Shown here in pieces: positions 57,026 to 64,000 of a DNA stretch of 64,000 bases. The first letter of the stretch is position 1; the number at the start of each line of letters is the position of its first letter. Made by a program: the position numbers and the translations under genes. Where the stretch lies: positions 24,753-88,752 of the forward strand of contig JAIOQA010000050.1 of NCBI GenBank assembly GCA_021413675.1, given 5' to 3'. Source of the stretch: Deltaproteobacteria bacterium (GTDB lineage: Bacteria > Myxococcota_A > Polyangia > Haliangiales > Haliangiaceae). A model generated the notes under the pieces. That model did no database searches. It was given only the letters and a program-made list of their open reading frames with translations, and had not been told where the DNA came from.

Positions 57026-58092
57026 CCGCGCAAGAGCTTGGGGCCGCCGCCGCTCGGGCCGTGCTCGATCGGCTTGTGCAGCACGATCGTCCGGCCGGCC
57101 TCGCGGCCCGCGGCGTGCGCGCCGCCGACCCGGACCCGGCGCTTGCGCGTCGAGATCCGGGGGTTGCGGGCGCGGTAGTAGCGATCGAGATCGGCGTCGC
57201 CGACCCAGACCAGGCCGGTGCCGCGCAGCACCGCGCGCTCGGCGACCAGCTTGTCGCGGAAGCCGCCGATGACGCCGGTCTGGAACGACAGGCGATCGCG
57301 GCCGTTGCGCACCCGCGCGTCGCCGCGGTGCTCGTCCCAGAGCCGCGCCGCGGTCGCGCCGAGGAACGCGTAGACGTGGCTGGCCATCTCGAGGTTGGCG
57401 CGCGTGCCGCACAGCTCGAAGCTCGAGCCGCGCTTGCCGAGCTGCGGCAGGTAGACCGGCACGCGGATCACCTTCACGAAGAAGAACTCGGCGAGCAGCG
57501 CCGCGATCGCGTTGTCGACCGCGGACACGCGCTTCTCGGGATCGCCGACGTGGCGGACCAGGTAGCCCTCGCGGCCGCCGGCGTGCTCGACGTTGTGGCG
57601 CAGCATCAGCTCGTGCGCCTTGCGCATCGCGATCTCGGCCTCGTGCTGGTTCTGGCTGCCGGCGAGCGCGAGCAGCTTGCGGATCCGATCGAGCACGCGA
57701 TCGACCTCGGCGCCCTCGACCGGGACCGGCGCGCCGCCGGCGCGATCGTCGACGCCGACCTCGGCGCACAGCCGGCGGAAGGTCTCGCCGTGGGCGGTCT
57801 CGTCGCGCACCTGCAGCACCTCGTCGACGAACTGGTGCGCCATCTCGTGGGTCAGCACGCTCACGACCTCGGGCCACGGCCGGGACAGCACGAGCGGCCT
57901 GGACAGTTCGAGCGTACGAGTTGTGCGGATCCAGCACCCGAGGCGGGTCGCGGCCTCGGACAGCGCGATCACGGGCGGCGTCAGCCGCGAGCGGAACCGC
58001 GCCTGGTTTTCCCAGTCGAAGTTGCTGCGCAGCTCGCGCAGGAGCGCGGCCTCGAGGGCCACGGTGAAGGCCGGCGTGTCGCTGGCGCGCAT
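57022..58092 (-). CDS. SprT-like / DUF2786 protein
   Basis: 356 residues; TAAGGT (58099-58104) lies 6 nt upstream on this strand. Residues about 5-110 are a SprT-like zinc peptidase domain with HEMAH (82-86) and a third ligand His101 (AHGETFRRL). Residues 130-170 are the DUF2786 helical unit (DRIRKLLALAGSQNQHEAEIAMRKAHELMLRH), followed by an alpha/beta region and a basic C-terminus. This two-domain layout is a known bacterial family of unknown role; SprT relatives in eukaryotes (Spartan) cut DNA-crosslinked proteins. Confidence 0.88.
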   Translation of the reverse strand: MRASDTPAFTVALEAALLRELRSNFDWENQARFRSRLTPPVIALSEAATRLGCWIRTTRTLELSRPLVLSRPWPEVVSVLTHEMAHQFVDEVLQVRDETAHGETFRRLCAEVGVDDRAGGAPVPVEGAEVDRVLDRIRKLLALAGSQNQHEAEIAMRKAHELMLRHNVEHAGGREGYLVRHVGDPEKRVSAVDNAIAALLAEFFFVKVIRVPVYLPQLGKRGSSFELCGTRANLEMASHVYAFLGATAARLWDEHRGDARVRNGRDRLSFQTGVIGGFRDKLVAERAVLRGTGLVWVGDADLDRYYRARNPRISTRKRRVRVGGAHAAGREAGRTIVLHKPIEHGPSGGGPKLLRG

Positions 58093-58273
58093 CGTCGCAC
58101 CTTATCGCACGCACGCGATCTCGCCGAGATGGCCGTGCCGGCGCGACGCACCGAGAGATCCCGGCCGCGCGATGGGCCCGGGGGTGGACCAGGGGTGGAC
58201 CTGCGCGCGTGGGTCCAGGTCCAGGCCGGTCGCGGTCGCAGCCATCTGAGCCAGATCACTGGAGGGGGCGTTT

Positions 58274-58287
58274 GGCCTGTCGCTTGC
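58274..58287 (+). promoter_or_regulatory. Sigma-54-like promoter upstream of the DUF4157 gene
   Basis: TGGCCT, 5 nt, TTGCG, with GG (58274-58275) and GC (58286-58287) 10 nt apart, as RpoN requires; the -24 half is imperfect. The start would be near 58299, about 55 nt before the GTG of the giant gene. Confidence 0.45.
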
Positions 58288-58300
58288 GTAATAATGAGAG

Positions 58301-58357
58301 ATGCTCGCCGTTCGTCCGCTGCGCTCCGCGTCCAACCGCATGGGCGGTCTGGCGTGA
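58301..58357 (+). other. 18-codon upstream frame overlapping the giant gene's start
   Basis: A short frame ATG to TGA begins right after the in-frame stops TAA TAA TGA, starts about 2 nt from the predicted sigma-54 transcript start, and ends by overlapping the GTG of the DUF4157 gene (GTGA). It could be a leader peptide that couples translation. The chance explanation is also reasonable. Confidence 0.25.
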
Positions 58358-61300
58358 AGTTCCGGGAACCCGAGGTCGGTCGGCGGCGCGCCGACGGGCA
58401 CGAGTTCGACCCGGTGATCGAGGGCGCGCGCTTCCGGCTGACCGCGGAGGTCGCGGAGCAGATCTGGTGGGTCGTGTCGCACGAGGCGACCGACGCGAGC
58501 GGCGAGCTCGATCTCGATCGCGCGACGCGCCGGTTCAGGGAAGTCGCGACCCGCGCGGCGGCGCGGCACGGGCGACTGCGCACCGCGGCGGGCAAGGTGA
58601 CGCGCCTCGAGGCGGAGACCCGCGGGCGCGAGTCGGCAGCGGATGTCTTCCGGCGCGGCGTGCCGGGTCGGCGCTCGCTGGTCGAGAAGGAGGCGCGGCG
58701 CCAGGCGTGGCGCGCGCAGCCGCCCGCGCCGAGCCCGGAGCTGCCGCATCAGCGCGAGGTCGAGGCGCTGGTCGAGCGCCGCGCCGCGGACGACACCGAC
58801 GCCGACGCCTGGCTGCCGCTCGCGGCGCCCCGTCCCGCGTCGGGCCCACCGGCGCTGCGCGTGCTGCACGGCGGCGCGGGGACATCGCTGCCCGCGGACC
58901 TCGTCGCGCAGCTGGACGACGCGCTCGGCGCGGCGGCGCAGCGCGCGCGCATCCACACCGGCCCCGACGCCGAGGCGCTCGCGGACTCGCATCACGCGCA
59001 TGCGGTGACGTTCGGCGAGGACGTCTACTTCGGCGCGCGCGCGTACCAGCCCGACACCGTCGGCGGGCAGCAGCTCATCGCGCACGAGGTCACGCACGTC
59101 GCGCAGAGCCTGCGCGGCGAGCAGGTCCGCGGCGCCGCCAAGTCCAAGTCGTACAACACGGCGCTCAACGGTGGCGGGCTCCTCGAGGGCGAGGCCGAGC
59201 TGTCGGCCGCGGTCGAGCTCGACAAGGTCACCGGCGGCTACCTGAAGGGCCAGCTCAAGGCGGTGGTCGGCGCGGGCGGCACCAAGCTGTCGGGCGAGGC
59301 GACCTTCGCGAAGGGCCCGCTGCGCGGCATCGTCGACAAGTTCACCGTCACCTACGACGTCAAGACCAAGGAGCTGACCGCGCAGGTCGTGCTCACCGTC
59401 GACAAGCTCAGCCGCCTCCTGCCCAAGGGCATCTCGGCGAGCGGCACGGTCACGCTCGACGCGACCAAGAACCCGGCCGGCGTCGCGTTCTCGACCGCCA
59501 GCGCGGTCGACGTGAAGATCGACTCGCTGCTCGGCGGCGCGCTGCAAGACCTCCACATCGGCGATGGCTTCGGCGCGACCTTCTGCCCCGAGGGCGACTT
59601 CGAGATCGGCGCGCTCAAGGTCACGTTCGCCGAGGGCTCGCGGCTGACCGTCGACTCCAAGACCGGGATCACCGGCGCGCTCAAGGGCGCGGTGCAGATC
59701 GGCGCGCTGCCGAAGATCGAGCTCGATGTCGGCGCGGGCCCCAAGGGCATCACGGTCCACGCCGCGACGACGATCTCGCTCGCCGACATCAACCGCCAGC
59801 TCGCGGGCGAGGTCCGCATCGCGTACAAGGGCGGCCCCGCCGATCGCAAGCTGTCGTTCATCGCCGATCACCCGCGGCTCAAGGACATCCCGGGCGCCGA
59901 CATCCTCGCGAAGCTCGAGGGCCAGTCGGACGGCAACGAGATCACCGGGGCGCTCTCGGCCCGGAAGGGCGCGCGCTTCGAGCACGAGGGCGTGCACGCG
60001 ATCGTCGAGAAGGGCGAGCTCGCGCTGCTCACCGGGCACAAGCTCGAGGGCGATCTCGAGGGCACGATCCACGGCAGCGTCGGGTCGGGCCACGTCACGA
60101 TGGGCCTGCACGACGGCGCGTTCTCGTGGGGCGCCAAGGGCAAGATCGATCTCGCGGCGCTGACCAACCACGTCCTCATCGGCGAGGTCGAGGGCGAGGC
60201 CGGCACCAACGCCGACGCGACCTTCCAGTCGAAGGGCATCACGTTCGGGCCCAAGGCGCTGCGCGGCATCAAGATCACCTCGCTCAGCGGCAACCTGACC
60301 AAGCGCACGTTCAAGCTGAACGTCGACGTGACCTCGCTCGCCGACTCGATCGCGCACCAGATCCCCGGCGTCGACGTCAAGATCGATCACGCCGCGGCCG
60401 AGCTGGTCTACGCCGGCGGCATCAAGATCGAGACCGCGATCCAGGGCCACGCCGCCCTGCGCGCGCGGAACAACAAGGAGCTCGCCTCGGGTCACTTCGG
60501 GCTGACGCTGCACGAGCAGGAGTTCGGCGGCCTCGTCCACATCGACAAGTTCGAGGTCAGCGAGTACCTCAAGGGCAACAACCTGTTCGTCGACCTGCGC
60601 GCCGGCGTGAAGACCGGCACGGTGATGTTCGACATGCCGGGCCTGGCCCACGGCACCGCCGACGGCCTGGTCTTCGACGTCAAGAATCGCCACTACGGCT
60701 TCGACGCGCAGATCGACTTCGACGGCAAGCAGCAGCTCATCACCGGCACCAAGCTGCACGTCAAGCTCGCCGACGGCGTGCTGAGCGGCGACGTCACGTT
60801 CGCCAACGAGTACGTGCGCGGCGCCGCGCAGCTCACCACCGGCCACGGCGGCACCACGTTCCACGGTCACCTCGACAAGAAGCTCGGCGGCCTCGGCAAG
60901 CTCGGCGACGCCTTCACGGGCGCCGAGCTGTCGTACAGCAAGGTCACCGGGCTCGTCGCCAAGGGCGGGTTCAACCTCGGCGGCCTGTCGACGATGCTCG
61001 GCGCCGGTAGCAAGGTCGAGCTGTCCTACGCCAACCACAAGCTCGCGGTCGACGGCACGCTGCACGCCGGCCACCTCGAGCACGTCACCTGGGGCGCGAA
61101 GAACGAGCTCAAGATGCACTGGGAGCAGGGCGGCCGGCTCAAGGTGGCCGGTCAGCTCGACGCGACCGTCGCGAACCTGGCCGAGGTGTCGCTCAAGATC
61201 GCGGCCAACGCCGGCGGCGCTGGCGCCGAGGGCAGCGGCGAGGCCGAGCTCGACGCGAGCGCGCCGCGCTTCTTCCTGAGCGGCCGCATCACCGGCAAGG

Positions 61301-64000
61301 GCCTGGGCAAGTTCTTCCCGGGCGTGCACTTCAGCGATCCGACGGCGTCGGTCCACGTCGAGAACGGCGCCGACGGCAAGTGGAGCTACAAGGTCGACGA
61401 GCTGGCCGGCGGCCGGCTGATCGGCATCGATGGCATCGACGAGGCCGACGCGACCTTCACCGGCAACTACGTCACCGGCAAGGGCCTGACCGCGAGCGCC
61501 AAGCTCAACAAGCTGCGCATCAAGCAGTTCACCGCGACCGGCGCGATCAGCATCAAGGACAACCACCTCGAGCAGACCGAGCTCGGGATGGAGGCCGCGT
61601 TCCCGGGCGTGAAGCTCAAGGGCAACGTCCAGGTCGCCAAGGGCGAGCTCGGCCACCTGTCGTGGAAGGCCCACGTCGAGGCGGTGCCGAGCGAGGGCGG
61701 GCCGCTCAGCTGGGTCAAGTCGGGCTCGCTCGACGCGACGATGGAGAAGGGCAAGCTGACCGAGGCGAAGGGCTCGCTCGCGCTCAAGCCGCCCAGCTTC
61801 CTGCCGGTCGAGAACCCGCACATCGATCTGAAGTACGACGGCGAGCACATCGTCGGCACGCTCGACGCCGAGTTCGCGTCGCCGCTGCACAAGACCAAGA
61901 AGGGCACGCTCAAGGTCACGATCGGCGGCCCCAAGAAGTTCGAGGCCGAGATCCACATGCCGGCGAAGTTGCCGGGCATGAAGGAGGCCGAGGTCTACGG
62001 CAAGGTCACCGCCGACGGCCACGTCGAGATCGGCGCGGTCCTCGAGCCCGATGGCCTGCCGTTCATCAAGAAGGCGCGGGTCTCGATCACGTTCGCCAAC
62101 GGCGCGTTCGTGATCGGCGGCTTCCTGACGATCGCGCCGACCGACGACTACGAGGTCGAGCTCGGCGTCGAGTACGACATCACCAACAAGCAGTTCCATG
62201 TGAAGGGCCTCGAGCCCAAGCACGACGACAAGGCCAAGGACACGCCGCTCCTGTCGCTCAACCACGACAAGCACCTGCCCAACGTGCCGCTGTTCGGCAT
62301 CGGCGTGCTCAACGTGGTGCTCACGATGCGCGCCAGCGTCGGCATCAACATCAACAAGCCGTTCATCAAGTTCGAGACCCCGAAGCTCATCGGCGGCCTC
62401 GAGGCGCTCGACGAGGGCCGCATGCCCGGCATCGAGTTCGGCGGCAAGGTCGGCATCGGCGCCGAGCTGTTCGCCGAGTTCGGCATCGGCATCGCAGGTC
62501 AGGTCCAGCTGCTGATCGCCTCGGCCGAGATGGGCATCGAGGGCGTGCTGCACGCCGGCCTCACGATGAACCTGCAGTCGGATATCCACGGCAAGTTCGA
62601 GCACGGCAAGGGCGTCGAGCTGACGATCGATCCGTCGGTGTCGGCGGCGCTCAAGCTCACCGCCTCGCTCAACGCGTTCCTCCACGCCGAGGCGCTGTGG
62701 TGGACGATCATCGACAAGCACTGGCCGCTGGCGAGCATGGACCTCGCCGACATCCCGCTCGGCGAGTTCCACCCGTTCGATCCGTTCAAGCTCACCCTCG
62801 GTGGCACGGGCGGCACCACGATCGAGACCCCGAAGATCAAGGATCCGACGGCGATGACCGACGGCGCGTCGAAGTCGGCGCAGGCCGCGAGCGACGAGGC
62901 CTCGAACGCGGAGACCAAGGCGAAGGTCAAGCCGGTGCTCGCGCGCATCCGCGAGGTCGCGAAGCGCTTCGAGCAGAAGCCCGACTGGAAGGGCAAGGGC
63001 CTGACGATCCCGTACGTCGAGTTCGACAGCTGGTACGGCATCGACCAGGACAAGTGGGACACGTATCGCGAGGTCGCCGACAACGCCGAGCAGATGGTGC
63101 CGGAGGAGGCGTGCAAGACGCCGACGGAGCGGCTGTCGAAGGCGGTCGCGATCCTCTCGAAGCGCAACCCGGTGGTGGCCGGCATGGTCGTGCTCGCCTA
63201 CGAGCGCGCGCAGGTCGCGGCGGACGGCTACAACCCCGACACCGGCGAGGACGTGGTCGCCAAGCAGAAGGAGATCGAGGCGCTGGTGATGATCCAGTAC
63301 GCCGAGGCGATGGCGGCGTGGCAGGAGCAGGTCGCGGCGCAGGCGGCGAGCCACGAGCAGGCGAAGACCAAGCAGACGACCGACTTCGCGGCGGCCGAGG
63401 CGCAGCACACGGCGCGGACGCACGAGACCCAGCAGGCGTTCGAGCGCCAGACCCAGCAAGCGACCGACGCGCTGCAGGCGCAGCAGGCCAAGCTCGGCTC
63501 GGCCCAGGCGGGCGGTGGCAGCGCGCCGGCGCCAGCAGCGGCGCCGCCGATCGCGAAGCCGGTCGCGCCGGTCGCGACCAAGCTCCAGAAGCCCGAGCCG
63601 ATCGCGGCGCCGGCGCCGATCGCGCAGCCCGCGCCGCCCGCGCCGGTGCCGGCGATCACGCTGCCGGCGATCCCGCAGGACCCGGGCGTCTCGCCGCCGA
63701 GCGCGGCGATGGTGCCGAAGGCCAAGCCAGCCAAGGTCGTGCAGCCGCCGCCGGCCAAGGGCACGCCGGTGCCGGCGGCGCCGTCGTCGCAAGCCGCGGC
63801 GCTCGGTGGCAAGAGCGCGACGTCGAAGGGCGGCGGCGGTGGCGGTGGCGCGAAGGCCGCGCCGCAGACGCCGCTCCAGCCGGCGGCGGGCGGGGGCGGT
63901 GGCAGCACCGCGCCGGGTCCGGTCGTGGCGGAGGGCCCGCCGGGCATCATCGCGCAGGACAAGTCGCTCGAGCAGCGGCGCGCGGCGCTCGGCGGCAAGG
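58354..64000 (+). CDS. Giant DUF4157-domain protein (partial)
   Basis: At least 1882 residues from a GTG, open to the window end. Residues 1-180 are charged and helical. About 185-260 are the DUF4157 domain: RIHTGPDAEALADSHHAHA, FGEDVYFGARAYQP and a zinc-protease-like LIAHEVTHVAQ (HExxH at 244-248). From 260 to about 1390 there is a long run of beta-rich units of the type GxLxGxxxA and DGxLxGxxTF, like an AsmA or beta-solenoid repeat. A glycine-patterned hydrophobic region follows (GIGAELFAEFGIGIAG, to about 1475), then a coiled coil (1640-1713), a Pro/Ala/Gly linker (1714 on), and the last residues in the window. DUF4157 is common on extracellular contractile injection system effectors and polymorphic toxins. 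The C-terminal payload lies outside the window. Confidence 0.85.
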   Translation, partial: MKFREPEVGRRRADGHEFDPVIEGARFRLTAEVAEQIWWVVSHEATDASGELDLDRATRRFREVATRAAARHGRLRTAAGKVTRLEAETRGRESAADVFRRGVPGRRSLVEKEARRQAWRAQPPAPSPELPHQREVEALVERRAADDTDADAWLPLAAPRPASGPPALRVLHGGAGTSLPADLVAQLDDALGAAAQRARIHTGPDAEALADSHHAHAVTFGEDVYFGARAYQPDTVGGQQLIAHEVTHVAQSLRGEQVRGAAKSKSYNTALNGGGLLEGEAELSAAVELDKVTGGYLKGQLKAVVGAGGTKLSGEATFAKGPLRGIVDKFTVTYDVKTKELTAQVVLTVDKLSRLLPKGISASGTVTLDATKNPAGVAFSTASAVDVKIDSLLGGALQDLHIGDGFGATFCPEGDFEIGALKVTFAEGSRLTVDSKTGITGALKGAVQIGALPKIELDVGAGPKGITVHAATTISLADINRQLAGEVRIAYKGGPADRKLSFIADHPRLKDIPGADILAKLEGQSDGNEITGALSARKGARFEHEGVHAIVEKGELALLTGHKLEGDLEGTIHGSVGSGHVTMGLHDGAFSWGAKGKIDLAALTNHVLIGEVEGEAGTNADATFQSKGITFGPKALRGIKITSLSGNLTKRTFKLNVDVTSLADSIAHQIPGVDVKIDHAAAELVYAGGIKIETAIQGHAALRARNNKELASGHFGLTLHEQEFGGLVHIDKFEVSEYLKGNNLFVDLRAGVKTGTVMFDMPGLAHGTADGLVFDVKNRHYGFDAQIDFDGKQQLITGTKLHVKLADGVLSGDVTFANEYVRGAAQLTTGHGGTTFHGHLDKKLGGLGKLGDAFTGAELSYSKVTGLVAKGGFNLGGLSTMLGAGSKVELSYANHKLAVDGTLHAGHLEHVTWGAKNELKMHWEQGGRLKVAGQLDATVANLAEVSLKIAANAGGAGAEGSGEAELDASAPRFFLSGRITGKGLGKFFPGVHFSDPTASVHVENGADGKWSYKVDELAGGRLIGIDGIDEADATFTGNYVTGKGLTASAKLNKLRIKQFTATGAISIKDNHLEQTELGMEAAFPGVKLKGNVQVAKGELGHLSWKAHVEAVPSEGGPLSWVKSGSLDATMEKGKLTEAKGSLALKPPSFLPVENPHIDLKYDGEHIVGTLDAEFASPLHKTKKGTLKVTIGGPKKFEAEIHMPAKLPGMKEAEVYGKVTADGHVEIGAVLEPDGLPFIKKARVSITFANGAFVIGGFLTIAPTDDYEVELGVEYDITNKQFHVKGLEPKHDDKAKDTPLLSLNHDKHLPNVPLFGIGVLNVVLTMRASVGININKPFIKFETPKLIGGLEALDEGRMPGIEFGGKVGIGAELFAEFGIGIAGQVQLLIASAEMGIEGVLHAGLTMNLQSDIHGKFEHGKGVELTIDPSVSAALKLTASLNAFLHAEALWWTIIDKHWPLASMDLADIPLGEFHPFDPFKLTLGGTGGTTIETPKIKDPTAMTDGASKSAQAASDEASNAETKAKVKPVLARIREVAKRFEQKPDWKGKGLTIPYVEFDSWYGIDQDKWDTYREVADNAEQMVPEEACKTPTERLSKAVAILSKRNPVVAGMVVLAYERAQVAADGYNPDTGEDVVAKQKEIEALVMIQYAEAMAAWQEQVAAQAASHEQAKTKQTTDFAAAEAQHTARTHETQQAFERQTQQATDALQAQQAKLGSAQAGGGSAPAPAAAPPIAKPVAPVATKLQKPEPIAAPAPIAQPAPPAPVPAITLPAIPQDPGVSPPSAAMVPKAKPAKVVQPPPAKGTPVPAAPSSQAAALGGKSATSKGGGGGGGAKAAPQTPLQPAAGGGGGSTAPGPVVAEGPPGIIAQDKSLEQRRAALGGK

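Noticed and set aside
58102..63792. A 1896-codon open frame on the minus strand opposite the giant gene
   Set aside because: It is a by-product of high GC and third-position bias. Its product is Arg/Leu/Val/Ala repeats with no fold, and the plus-strand frame has a clear domain order. The same applies to the long minus-strand frames opposite nuoD-nuoH, czcA and the chitinase gene.
58093..64000. A complete contractile injection system in the window
   Set aside because: Only the DUF4157 protein is present. No sheath, tube, baseplate or AAA+ gene was seen anywhere in the window.

Overview
The window looks like chromosomal DNA of a very GC-rich member of the Myxococcota (the old delta-proteobacterial myxobacteria). 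The signs are a CarD/CdnL regulator, an AgmX/PglI-type C-terminal domain lipoprotein, kinase-like and FHA proteins, many lipoproteins, sigma-54 sites and a DUF4157 giant protein. The genus cannot be told from sequence alone. There are no tRNAs, rRNAs, CRISPR arrays or insertion sequences, so this is mostly ordinary chromosome with a few accessory patches. The first two genes (1-1555) look less GC-rich than the rest.

Layout. 1-1555: an unknown protein and a degenerate kinase. 1598-3622: peptide deformylase, a GNAT acetyltransferase with a basic tail, and a lipoprotein. 3623-10348 (minus): a co-directional run of YfhO-like membrane protein, FHA protein, two PaaI-type thioesterases, an MFS exporter, an inward-rectifier K+ channel and a small membrane protein. 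10411-17123: a second YfhO-like protein, a GT-C-like membrane protein and a membrane-anchored sulfatase-fold enzyme. 17124-22445: an AraC regulator, lipoproteins, a PHP-fold hydrolase and a lytic transglycosylase; a 31-bp direct repeat flanks the AraC/lipoprotein segment. 22504-25459: nadB, an HPF/RaiA-like factor whose Shine-Dalgarno sits in a hairpin, and nhaR-like. 25460-26245: a long gene-free region with a strong orphan terminator. 26246-31360: lipoproteins and a MshEN-REC-TPR protein. 31746: carD behind a consensus sigma-54 promoter. 33669-39994: a partial complex I operon (nuoA-B-C-D-G-H-I). 40170-40399: a well-folded candidate 6S RNA. 40420-46854: VOC protein, GH18 chitinase-like protein, unknown secreted and membrane proteins, and a glutaredoxin-like protein without its cysteine. 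46873-51691: a CzcB/CzcA metal efflux pair. 51692-58092: two methyltransferases, an M3 peptidase, a broken M16 peptidase gene and a SprT/DUF2786 protein. 58354-end: the start of a giant DUF4157 protein that runs off the window.

Two patterns cut across genes. First, many genes on both strands carry a TANNNT hexamer ending only 5-9 nt before the start codon and have no Shine-Dalgarno. This points to leaderless mRNAs being common here, and it was used to choose several starts. Second, the exceptions are informative: hpf, carD, the macro-domain gene and the lipoprotein gene at 18077 have real leaders, and hpf and carD have recognisable control elements in them.
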